Origin: Aestuariivivens marinum | Lineage (GTDB): Bacteria; Bacteroidota; Bacteroidia; Flavobacteriales; Flavobacteriaceae | Assembly: GCF_022662175.1 (NCBI RefSeq) | Contig: NZ_JAKMCR010000001.1 | Coordinates: forward strand, 62,001-126,000 | DNA length: 64,000 bases | Reading direction: 5' to 3' | In this document: one piece after another, positions 57,501 to 64,000 of the stretch | Layout of the letters: each line of letters opens with the position of its first letter | Numbering within the stretch: the first letter of the stretch is position 1 | Notes under the pieces: model-generated | Seen by the model: the letters and a program-made list of their open reading frames with translations, nothing else | What the model was told of the DNA's origin: nothing | The model's database searches: none | Made by a program: the position numbers and the translations under genes

Positions 57501-58679
57501 AGTTTAGATGAAACTAAGGAGTCGGTCAATATTTCGGTTAGGGATTCTGGTCCTGGCATTCCTAAGGAAGAACTTCAGGATATTTTTAAACTTTTTTATC
57601 AATCGGACTTAGGAAAACACAGCAAGGGTATTGGTATTGGGCTTGCGCTTACTAAAGAACTTATCACATTACATAAAGGTGAGATAGATGTGAAATCATC
57701 ACCAGAAAACGGTACTTGTTTTTCTGTTAAGCTTTCAACCAAAGAGAACATCTTTACCGAAGATGAAAAGATATTTGTTGAAAATTCGAACATTATTTCC
57801 GATTCTATTGAGGAGGAATTTGAAGACTTAGAGACAAATTTCAACATAAAAACAAATGTTGAAACTGATAAAAAATATACATTGCTAATCGTAGAAGACA
57901 ACATTGAAATGCAAATGTTTTTGCGAGATGTTTTATCTAATGCTTATCACTTGCTTATTGCTGCAAATGGCAAAGAAGGCATCGAATTGGCAGAAAAACA
58001 CATTCCAGACTTAATCATTAGTGACATTATGATGCCTGTTATTGATGGTCTAGAAATGTGCAAACTACTTCAAAAGAAAAAAGTGACCGCCCATATTCCA
58101 ATCATTATTTTAACTGCTAAAAATTCGGCTACAAATAAGATAAAGGGCTTACAAACTGGTGCAGTAGAATACATAAAAAAACCGTTCAACTTTTATGAGC
58201 TCCAATTAAAAGTAACCAATATACTTAAAGCAAAAGAAAAAGCAATCTCTAAATACAAAATGGATTTAATTAGCAGTCCAGAACATATTGCAAAACCCTC
58301 AAAAGGTGATATATTCTTGGAGAAACTGGTAAACGAAATCAATAAACAATTAGAGAACCCCGACTTTAAACTGGAAGATTTAACCAAGATATTTAACATG
58401 AGTTATTCTGTTATCTATAGAAAATATCAAGAGATTACAGGCAAAACGCTAATCGATTTGGTAAAATCCTTAAGATTAAGAAAAGCCGCTCTGTTAATAA
58501 GTCAAAATGGATACAATATTTCTGAAGCGGCCTATATGGTAGGTTATAAAGATGCTAAATATTTCACCAAAAGTTTTAAAGAAGAATTTGGTATTCCCCC
58601 TGCCACTTTTAAACGCGAAAGCAAAAATACCGACTGGAACAAGTTAGCTGAAAAGTATAACATCCAATATCACAACTAA
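54585..58679 (+). CDS. Hybrid two-component system regulator (HTCS)
   Basis: A 1364-residue one-protein signalling system. It has a signal peptide (ends IYAQ) and a periplasmic two-propeller sensor with Reg_prop repeats such as NLWISS and GVIWAGTDGDG (about 25-690). A Y_Y_Y domain (about 695-780), a membrane helix (about 784-806), a histidine kinase (His838 in MSHEIQTPL) and an ATPase domain (NLLSNAFKFTP, DSGPGIP) follow. A receiver (E1104, D1105, phosphoacceptor D1147) and a C-terminal AraC-type HTH (about 1250-1350) complete it. HTCSs sense an oligosaccharide and activate the adjacent PUL. The H-box has Gln in place of the usual Arg (SHEIQTP). It is divergent from the GH109-SusCD operon. 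Confidence 0.96.
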   Translation: MRKYIKPFYFLFLFNFFSVIYAQVESNFIKLDNTFGGNIQFAEDHLGYMVFIGNNRIHKYNGYDFIRKPLTSVFGNDFTRDQNFILAKDSRRNLWISSFKGELLKLSTTGEKTSFKEFIKKNDSYTQITSITPIDDTVWFGSVNGNLFKYTFNSNTIESIFTLPQINDTKQTINTIALTSPDKLWVSTQTGNIYNYSTITHTLELYEGLETRNQQNVYITNDKLGRLWIATELEGLFCYDPKIDMLKQYDVEINNGASKHHMFISIFCDSSGVIWAGTDGDGLYSINTNNDKLSVYKHQENDRFSISDNTITNITEDSKNNIWAIAKQGVINILPKNTNKIKYYNGLKNEGSTKVLSVLKASNGIIYIGTDGKGLNKVLPSGHKIQYKPSNKNNNFFEGRYIQSMAEDQNGNIWLGTYQNGLWVYNPSLNSFKKIEPNNTSSPDVQTVFKDSKNRIWAAFGGAFNVFNDKHELLASFNYNDKGLFGTTCMGINEDEHGNIWLGLNPNKLYKLNEDAQDLKESYFTKHNYFIANPEDLRNYNIHSLKPDFNGHLWILAASGILIKYNINSNTFESFANNSYLNGIFISSVLIEDSNNLWLSSTNGVHHFNLKSNELKSFYQIDGFHNTTFSRRSDFKDNDGFLYFGGDHGVNAFLPSEIKKNDTEAKLYLNDIEILNKPANNIIPEQVHYGVEYVKDLKLNYNQSSFSFQFSALGNLINTDYHYAYRLNGFDNEWITPREERTATYTNIPYGNYTFQVKAGTKKDEWNIEPISLNISIKPPWWYTSWAYLLYFLIGLLLIYGFWVWFRLKSRLIKETWQNNKEKELYALKMNFFAKMSHEIQTPLTLILGPISDMLKRASDNGNKLLYKRLLMIDNNANRLSRIAMELMTVRNKELGKLRIYASKNNLIKDLKRIALSFNEQARFKDIHFIQQYPETDINIWYDSDKIEHVIYNLLSNAFKFTPKEGTISLKVSLDETKESVNISVRDSGPGIPKEELQDIFKLFYQSDLGKHSKGIGIGLALTKELITLHKGEIDVKSSPENGTCFSVKLSTKENIFTEDEKIFVENSNIISDSIEEEFEDLETNFNIKTNVETDKKYTLLIVEDNIEMQMFLRDVLSNAYHLLIAANGKEGIELAEKHIPDLIISDIMMPVIDGLEMCKLLQKKKVTAHIPIIILTAKNSATNKIKGLQTGAVEYIKKPFNFYELQLKVTNILKAKEKAISKYKMDLISSPEHIAKPSKGDIFLEKLVNEINKQLENPDFKLEDLTKIFNMSYSVIYRKYQEITGKTLIDLVKSLRLRKAALLISQNGYNISEAAYMVGYKDAKYFTKSFKEEFGIPPATFKRESKNTDWNKLAEKYNIQYHN

Positions 58680-58696
58680 CTCGTTTGTTTTAAAAC

Positions 58697-59911
58697 CTAA
58701 ATACCAAAAGGGTTATTAATTGTATGTGCTGGCCCTGTAAACCACTGCGGTCCCTCTTCTGTCATGTAGATATGATCCTCTAATCGAATACCAAAGCCAT
58801 TGGGAACACAAATCATGGGTTCGTTACTAAAGCACATGCCCGATTTTAAAACCTCATTATTATCTTTAACAATATAGGGGTATTCATGAATATCCAAACC
58901 AATACCATGGCCTGTTCTATGTGGTAATCCTGGTAGTTCATAATTAGGCCCTAAGCCGTATGAGCTTATTATTTCTCTTGCAGCTTTATCGACTGCACCA
59001 CAAGTATTACCCAATTGTGCACTATTAAACGCCGCCAATTGTGCTTCTTTTTCAATATTCCAAATTTTTATCTGCTCTTTCGTTGGATTACCAAATGTAT
59101 AGGTTCGGGTAATATCTGAAATATAACCCTCTAGCACACACCCAGTATCAACTAAAATAATATCATTTGCTTCAAGGGGCTTAGGCGACCTAACACCATG
59201 CGGAAAAGACGTATCTGCTCCAAACAAAACAATACAAAAATAAGAACCAGATACTATACCATAACGTTTATGGGCTTCATGTATAAAATCTACAACCTCT
59301 TTTTGGGTTATTCCAACACGCATAATTCTGGCTGCAGCTTTATGGACTTCAAGGGTAATATCCATTGCCAATTGCATAATGGCTATTTCAGCCTTAGACT
59401 TTTGCATGCGGCACGGTTCTACAATGGCTCTAGCATTAATTAATCTATAGGATGTCGTTATTTCTAAAATACCATTGGTTATAAAAAAAGGGGTGGTTTC
59501 ATCTACATAAATTTCTCCATTATTAATATTCTTTAATGTTAAAACAGTTGTAAATAAATGATAAGGATTCTCATGTTCTTCCCAACAGTGAACTTCGCCT
59601 TCTACAACCATAAAGTCTAAAATAGTTCCCTTTTCAAACTTTGGAGCAATATAATGTACAGAGCCATCTAAAAAAATTAGAGCTCCAACCATACGTTCAC
59701 TTGGACTCCATGTTGTACCTGTAAAATAGGTTAAATTGGTTCCTGCATTCACATATAATGCAGGCACATGATTAGTCCTCATTAATCCAACCACCTTTTT
59801 AATACGAGACAGATACTCCTCTTTTTGAATTGGAGATACAAACTGGGATTTAGGTGATATTTTATTTAATTCCTCCTCTATAGTTGAACCTCCAATACCG
59901 TAGGTTTGCAT
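58697..59911 (-). CDS. M24 family Xaa-Pro peptidase
   Basis: A 404-residue metallopeptidase of the prolidase/aminopeptidase P type (pita-bread fold). Its N-terminal creatinase-like domain (about 30-165) precedes the catalytic domain with metal ligands in LVDTGCVLEGYISDITRT (two Asp), HRTGHGIGLDIHEYP (His) and SNEPMICVP and RLEDHIY (two Glu). There is no signal peptide, so it is cytoplasmic. It is last in the hydroxyproline operon (27 bases after the D-hydroxyproline dehydrogenase gene). It would therefore release proline or hydroxyproline from imported X-Pro/X-Hyp peptides. Creatinase activity is not excluded by motifs alone. Confidence 0.88.
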   Translation of the reverse strand: MQTYGIGGSTIEEELNKISPKSQFVSPIQKEEYLSRIKKVVGLMRTNHVPALYVNAGTNLTYFTGTTWSPSERMVGALIFLDGSVHYIAPKFEKGTILDFMVVEGEVHCWEEHENPYHLFTTVLTLKNINNGEIYVDETTPFFITNGILEITTSYRLINARAIVEPCRMQKSKAEIAIMQLAMDITLEVHKAAARIMRVGITQKEVVDFIHEAHKRYGIVSGSYFCIVLFGADTSFPHGVRSPKPLEANDIILVDTGCVLEGYISDITRTYTFGNPTKEQIKIWNIEKEAQLAAFNSAQLGNTCGAVDKAAREIISSYGLGPNYELPGLPHRTGHGIGLDIHEYPYIVKDNNEVLKSGMCFSNEPMICVPNGFGIRLEDHIYMTEEGPQWFTGPAHTINNPFGI

Positions 59912-59938
59912 ATTTAATTAAGTTAATTAGTCGTTTCC

Positions 59939-61186
59939 TTAAAATTTTCTATCTGGACTAAAGGGTTGTATTTTTAGAGTCAACTTTTTATCTAAAATTA
60001 CTTCAGAAACCAGTTTTCCTGTAGCAGGACCTAGACTCCATCCCATCATGGCATGACCTGCAGCAATGGTTAAATTACTACATCTTGATGATTTACCAAT
60101 ATAAGGCAATCCATCTGGTGTACAAGGTCTCAAGCCACATTGAGCTGCATTTTTATCTTCATTACTAATATTTAAACCCCTATAATAACTTTGAACTGCT
60201 TTAGCAATGGCTTCAACGCGCTTTGGGTTAATATCATGATTAATTCCACTAAGCTCCATGGTACCCGCAAAACGGGTAAATCCCTCCATTGGTGTTACTG
60301 CCGCCCTAGCTTCACATAAAATTGCAGGATAGCATATTCCCGTTTTCTTTTCAACATCAATTCTATACCCCTTTCCTGCCTGTAAAGGTATATTTAACCC
60401 AAGTTTTTTGGTCATTAAGGAACTCCAACTACCAGCTGCCAAAACAACCTCATCTGCTTTTAAGTTCTGTTTATCTGTTATTACACTTTTAATAACGCTA
60501 TTAGAAACTTCAATATCCTTTACTTTTTCATTTTTAAAAAATGTCACACCCTTAGTTTTCAAATGCAACATCATTTCTTGCATAAAATTGTTTGGGGTCA
60601 TATGTGCATCACAGTCGTAATACACAGCTCCTTTTATATCCATATTGACATGAGGCTCAAGAACATCTACTTCCTGTTTAGATAAGTGCTTAACTCCAAA
60701 ACCTTCCTGTATACCACGTTTGCCAACTTCCCATTCCTCTTCTCCAACTTTATCGGTTTTATAACACATTAATAACCCTTTTCGTTCGAAATGAAATTTA
60801 AATGTATCCGACTGCTTTAAATCTTTATATAAATCTCTACTTAATAAACTAAAATCCCTTAAAATGGGAATAGAAGCTTCTACTTTTTCTTTAGTAGCAG
60901 ATCTTTTAAAATTTAAAGCCCATTTAAAGAATTCTAAATCCAGTCTTGGTTTTACATAAAGTGGACTGGCAGAATTAAACATCCATTTAATGCCTTTGGT
61001 AATGATTCCAGGAGCAGCAAGCGAAATAAAATGACTTGGGGTTATATACCCAGCATTAACATGTGATGCTCCCGAGTCCATATTGGTTTGGTCGACAACC
61101 GTTACGTCACACCCTTCTTGATTCAGGTAATAGGCCGAACACAGCCCTATAATACCTCCTCCTATAACAAGAACCTTTTTACTCAT
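59939..61186 (-). CDS. FAD-dependent D-amino acid dehydrogenase (probable D-hydroxyproline dehydrogenase)
   Basis: A 415-residue DadA-family flavoprotein. It has the FAD-binding VLVIGGGIIGLCSAYYL (about residues 5-21) and a second Rossmann strand at VTVVD. A C-terminal CGLRPCTPDGLPYIG and AAGHAMMGWSLGPATG complete the FAD site. The hydroxyproline-pathway members oxidise cis-4-hydroxy-D-proline to 1-pyrroline-4-hydroxy-2-carboxylate. The gene lies 11 bases after the epimerase gene that would supply this substrate. General D-amino acid oxidation is an alternative, but the operon context favours hydroxyproline. Confidence 0.88.
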   Translation of the reverse strand: MSKKVLVIGGGIIGLCSAYYLNQEGCDVTVVDQTNMDSGASHVNAGYITPSHFISLAAPGIITKGIKWMFNSASPLYVKPRLDLEFFKWALNFKRSATKEKVEASIPILRDFSLLSRDLYKDLKQSDTFKFHFERKGLLMCYKTDKVGEEEWEVGKRGIQEGFGVKHLSKQEVDVLEPHVNMDIKGAVYYDCDAHMTPNNFMQEMMLHLKTKGVTFFKNEKVKDIEVSNSVIKSVITDKQNLKADEVVLAAGSWSSLMTKKLGLNIPLQAGKGYRIDVEKKTGICYPAILCEARAAVTPMEGFTRFAGTMELSGINHDINPKRVEAIAKAVQSYYRGLNISNEDKNAAQCGLRPCTPDGLPYIGKSSRCSNLTIAAGHAMMGWSLGPATGKLVSEVILDKKLTLKIQPFSPDRKF

Positions 61187-61197
61187 AAATTCATAGA

Positions 61198-62208
61198 TTA
61201 AATGACTTGAAATCCGAAAGCGTAAGGATCGTCTTCGCTATCTATGGTAATCGTATTATGTCCATAAATTTTAGCCCAACCTTTAATACTTGGTACAATG
61301 GCTGGTTTGCCATCTAAGGTAGTTTCTTCTTCAATACAACCAATAAACTTGCTACCTATAAAACTTTCATGGATAAATGGCTCACCTTGTTTTAACAGTC
61401 CTTTAGCGTGCAATTGTGCTAATCTTGCTGATGTACCCGTACCACACGGGCTTCTGTCGATAGCCTTATCCCCATAAAAAACTGCATTTCTACCAGAGGA
61501 CATTGGGTCTATTGGGTTTCCAGTCCATAGCATGTGGCTTACATCACGAATCGTTTCATTTTCAGGATGAATGAACAAATTAGGATATTTTTCATTTATA
61601 CGCTGTCTAACAATTTGAGAATACTGAATGATTTTTGAAGCCGAAAACGCATGAACACCTTCAAAATTTTCTTGTGGTTCAACTATAGCGTAATAGTTCC
61701 CACCATAAGACACATCGAAAACTATTTCACCTAACTTTGGGCATTCAACGGTTAAACCTTCAGCAGCCAAAAAACTCTTAACATTTATCAGTTTTACCCA
61801 ATCTACTTTACCTCCTGTTTGTTGATATTCAACCTCTATCAAACCAGCTGGGGCTTCCATTTTAATTTTACCAGGTGTTTTTGGGTTTATCAAACCTTCT
61901 TCAACAGCAATAGTAACAGATCCTATGGCACCATGACCACACATAGGCAAGCAACCCGATGTTTCAATAAAAAGGATGGCAAAATCGTTCTCTGGATTAT
62001 GCGGTGGATATAAAATACTGCCACTCATCATATCATGACCTCGGGGCTCAAACATTAATCCTTTGCGAATCCAATCGTATTCCCTTAAAAAGTGTTGACG
62101 CTTTTCGCTCATGGTTTTACCTATAAGCAATGGCCCTCCTTCCTTTATAAGTCTAACAGGGTTACCACAGGTATGGGCATCTATACAAACAAACGTACTT
62201 TTACTCAT
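61198..62208 (-). CDS. 4-hydroxyproline 2-epimerase (proline racemase family)
   Basis: A 336-residue proline-racemase-fold enzyme. Both catalytic cysteines are present: Cys90 in LPMCGHG and Cys255 in RSPCGTGTS. That fits an epimerase or racemase, since the trans-3-hydroxyproline dehydratases replace one of them. It should interconvert trans-4-hydroxy-L-proline and cis-4-hydroxy-D-proline. Operon context (D-amino acid dehydrogenase downstream, semialdehyde dehydrogenase upstream) favours 4-hydroxyproline over free proline as substrate. It lies 10 bases after the aldehyde dehydrogenase gene. Confidence 0.92.
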   Translation of the reverse strand: MSKSTFVCIDAHTCGNPVRLIKEGGPLLIGKTMSEKRQHFLREYDWIRKGLMFEPRGHDMMSGSILYPPHNPENDFAILFIETSGCLPMCGHGAIGSVTIAVEEGLINPKTPGKIKMEAPAGLIEVEYQQTGGKVDWVKLINVKSFLAAEGLTVECPKLGEIVFDVSYGGNYYAIVEPQENFEGVHAFSASKIIQYSQIVRQRINEKYPNLFIHPENETIRDVSHMLWTGNPIDPMSSGRNAVFYGDKAIDRSPCGTGTSARLAQLHAKGLLKQGEPFIHESFIGSKFIGCIEEETTLDGKPAIVPSIKGWAKIYGHNTITIDSEDDPYAFGFQVI

Positions 62209-62218
62209 TTATAAATCA

Positions 62219-63742
62219 TTACTGTAATGCCAATGGCAATAGCTCTTTTGGAAAAGATTGATAACTAACAGGCCTAACCCATCGTTTAATGGCATTCGTT
62301 CCTACTGCAGTAAATCTGGAATCGGTCGATGCTGGATATGGTCCGCCGTGCTGCATTGATGGACAAACTTCTACACCTGTAGGCACACCATTAAAAATAA
62401 TTCTTCCTACCCTATTTTCAAGCGCATCTACCAAATCGTGTAAATCCCCATATTCCTCTTCCTCTGCTATTATCGTCGCTGTTAATTGACCTTCAAGACC
62501 ATCAATAACCTCTAATAACTCTGCTTCATTCTTACATCGAACCACTAAGGAGAAAGGTCCAAAAACTTCCTGACTCGTCCTTGGGTTTGCTAAAAAATTG
62601 GCGCCTGAAACGGTAGCTACCAATGTTGCAGCATAATTAGGTTCTAAATCACCTTTCAATTGTCCAACCACTTCAACTCCTGGTTGGGAAGTTACACTAT
62701 TTCCATTTTCAATAAAGGCTTTTTTAATGTTAGGATGCAACATACATTGTGCTTCAATGGCAATAGTTTTTTCTGCCAGAACCTTTATAAACTCTTGTGT
62801 TTTTTCGCTTTCAATAGTTAGAATCAATCCTGGATTGGTACAAAATTGACCCGTTCCTAAAGTAATGGAAGCCGCATAGTTGTTAGCTATTTCAGCTAAT
62901 CTTTTATTGATTGCTTTTGAAGTAACAACCACTGGGTTAATACTTCCCATTTCTGCAAATACAGGAATGGGTTCTTCCCGTTGTGATGCTAGATCGAATA
63001 AAGCACGACCACCTGAAATACTTCCTGTAAAGCCAACAGCTTTAATTTTTGGATGTTTTACTAAAGCCGTACCAACGGTTCTACCACGCCCCATAATGTT
63101 TGAAAACACGCCATTGGGCATACCTGTTTTTTCCGCAGCCTTAATAATAGCCGATGCTACCAGCTCTGCTGTACCCGAGTGCATCGCATGAGCCTTTACT
63201 ATTACCGGACATCCAGCCGCCAAAGCACTGGCCGTATCACCTCCTGCTGTTGAATAGGCCAGAGGAAAATTACTGGCCGCAAACACAACTACAGGACCTA
63301 AAGGGATTAAAGTTCTTCGCAAATCTTCTTTAGGCAGTGGCTGCCTATCTGGAATGGCTTCATCTATAGTATTTTCCCTCCAGTCTTCATTAGACACTAA
63401 ATTGGCAAAAGAACGTAATTGAAATACTGTTCTTGCACGTTCTCCAATGGCACGCCCTTCGGGCAAACCAGATTCCGATGTATAAACATTAATCAACCCT
63501 TGGTCCAACGCTAAAATTTCATCGGCTATAGTATTTAAAAACGCCGCCCTACAAACACCAGGAATTTTTCTGTATACCTTAAACGCATCCCAAGCTAATG
63601 CAACTGCTTTGTCAAGTTCTTTACCTGTAGCTTCAAAAAAAGGTGTTGAATTTTCTATATCGAGCTTTGGATTTATAGTGCGATGGGTAATATTGCCCTC
63701 TGCCGAAAGCTTATTTCCTATATAATTTTTTCCTGTTATCAT
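62219..63742 (-). CDS. 2-oxoglutarate semialdehyde dehydrogenase
   Basis: A 507-residue NAD(P)+-dependent aldehyde dehydrogenase. Catalytic Cys301 (TGQFCTNPG) and Glu264 (FAEMGSINP) are in place, along with the cofactor-binding GFTGSISGGRALFD. It belongs to the branch of ALDHs that oxidise 2,5-dioxopentanoate to 2-oxoglutarate in hydroxyproline and pentose catabolism. It is the last chemical step of the pathway encoded in this operon, so carbon enters the TCA cycle. It is separated from the upstream DHDPS-family gene by about 160 bases that contain inverted repeats. Confidence 0.92.
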   Translation of the reverse strand: MITGKNYIGNKLSAEGNITHRTINPKLDIENSTPFFEATGKELDKAVALAWDAFKVYRKIPGVCRAAFLNTIADEILALDQGLINVYTSESGLPEGRAIGERARTVFQLRSFANLVSNEDWRENTIDEAIPDRQPLPKEDLRRTLIPLGPVVVFAASNFPLAYSTAGGDTASALAAGCPVIVKAHAMHSGTAELVASAIIKAAEKTGMPNGVFSNIMGRGRTVGTALVKHPKIKAVGFTGSISGGRALFDLASQREEPIPVFAEMGSINPVVVTSKAINKRLAEIANNYAASITLGTGQFCTNPGLILTIESEKTQEFIKVLAEKTIAIEAQCMLHPNIKKAFIENGNSVTSQPGVEVVGQLKGDLEPNYAATLVATVSGANFLANPRTSQEVFGPFSLVVRCKNEAELLEVIDGLEGQLTATIIAEEEEYGDLHDLVDALENRVGRIIFNGVPTGVEVCPSMQHGGPYPASTDSRFTAVGTNAIKRWVRPVSYQSFPKELLPLALQ

Positions 63743-63821
63743 CTTTTATTTTTTTTAGGAATTGAGACCTTTTAACAAGGCTTAACTCAGTCTAATATTT
63801 GAGTTCTTTATGTTCTTTTAA

Positions 63822-63849
63822 ATGGTTAAAATATACTCAAAATAACCAT
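63822..63849. promoter_or_regulatory. Inverted repeat upstream of the aldehyde dehydrogenase gene
   Basis: ATGGTTA and TAACCAT with a 14-base spacer, in the 161-base gap between the DHDPS-family gene and the ALDH gene. A second dyad (AACTCA / TGAGTT) lies at about 63784-63803. It could be an operator or an intra-operon processing site. Confidence 0.3.
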
Positions 63850-63903
63850 CTTGAACAAAAAAATCGAGTTACTTAAGCCAGGTCATGTGTGACGTGTTAC
63901 CCC

Positions 63904-64000
63904 CTAATTATTTATACTTTTATAATCTGGTAAAATTGGTCTCACCGAAATAGCATCTTCAATAATTTTGATAATATCCTTGCGTTCCTGACCAGACAGC
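63904..64000 (-). CDS. DHDPS/NAL family protein, C-terminal fragment (probable pyrroline-4-hydroxy-2-carboxylate deaminase)
   Basis: Only the last 31 residues are in the window (LSGQERKDIIKIIEDAISV, then RPILPDYKSINN), cut by the right edge. The LSGQER...I..I..A.....LP pattern fits the C-terminus of DapA/DHDPS-family enzymes. In hydroxyproline operons a DHDPS-family deaminase converts 1-pyrroline-4-hydroxy-2-carboxylate to 2-oxoglutarate semialdehyde, which is the one step otherwise missing here. The identification rests on a short fragment plus context. Confidence 0.6.
   Translation of the reverse strand, partial: LSGQERKDIIKIIEDAISVRPILPDYKSINN

Noticed and set aside
1-64000. CRISPR arrays, tRNA/rRNA genes, insertion sequences and prophage
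   Set aside because: No regularly spaced repeats, cloverleaf-type sequences, transposase genes or phage structural genes were found; gaps between genes are short and A/T-rich.

Overview
The window is low-GC chromosomal DNA from a member of the phylum Bacteroidota, most likely a marine Flavobacteriaceae. The evidence is a SusC/SusD pair, two type IX secretion (T9SS) C-terminal sorting domains, a hybrid two-component system (HTCS) regulator, an SDR-type threonine dehydrogenase, many PKD and LamG modules, and several TAnnTTTG -7 promoter boxes. The genus cannot be fixed from the sequence. I saw no rRNA, tRNA, CRISPR array, insertion sequence or phage gene.

Layout. 1-16 kb is mostly housekeeping: alaS (cut by the left edge), an M23 peptidase with a MerR regulator, a LemA-TPM-TPM envelope operon, a TonB-receptor-like outer membrane protein, a gluconate operon (gntK-gnd-gntP), the GTPases der and era flanking a small membrane protein, and an FKBP lipoprotein. 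16-20 kb holds a LysR regulator divergent from hutH-hutU (histidine to imidazolone propionate). 20-27 kb is an amino-sugar type operon (nucleotidyltransferase, N-acetylhexosamine-kinase-like protein, FucP/NagP-like transporter, NagB fused to a PIG-L deacetylase-like domain). It is divergent from a LacI regulator, and a perfect 30-bp palindrome lies between them. 27-31 kb has an orphan CBM9-like protein and the threonine-degrading pair tdh-kbl, divergent from an Lrp/AsnC regulator.

30.7-58.7 kb is a polysaccharide utilization locus (PUL). Eleven leftward genes encode a GH109-like enzyme, SusC, SusD, a PKD-LamG lipoprotein, two S1 sulfatases, two large T9SS-secreted LamG/PKD proteins, an FN3 lipoprotein, a DUF3472 lipoprotein and a PhoD-like metallophosphoesterase. 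A divergent HTCS regulator sits beside them. I recognise no polysaccharide lyase and no glycosidase other than GH109. The target is therefore inferred to be a sulfated, probably N-acetylhexosamine-containing glycan.

58.7-64 kb is a trans-4-hydroxy-L-proline catabolic operon: a DHDPS-family deaminase (cut by the right edge), 2-oxoglutarate semialdehyde dehydrogenase, hydroxyproline 2-epimerase, FAD-dependent D-hydroxyproline dehydrogenase and an M24 Xaa-Pro peptidase. Together with the sulfatase/GH109 PUL and the amino-sugar operon, this suggests scavenging of animal-type extracellular matrix (collagen plus sulfated glycan). That ecological reading is inference.
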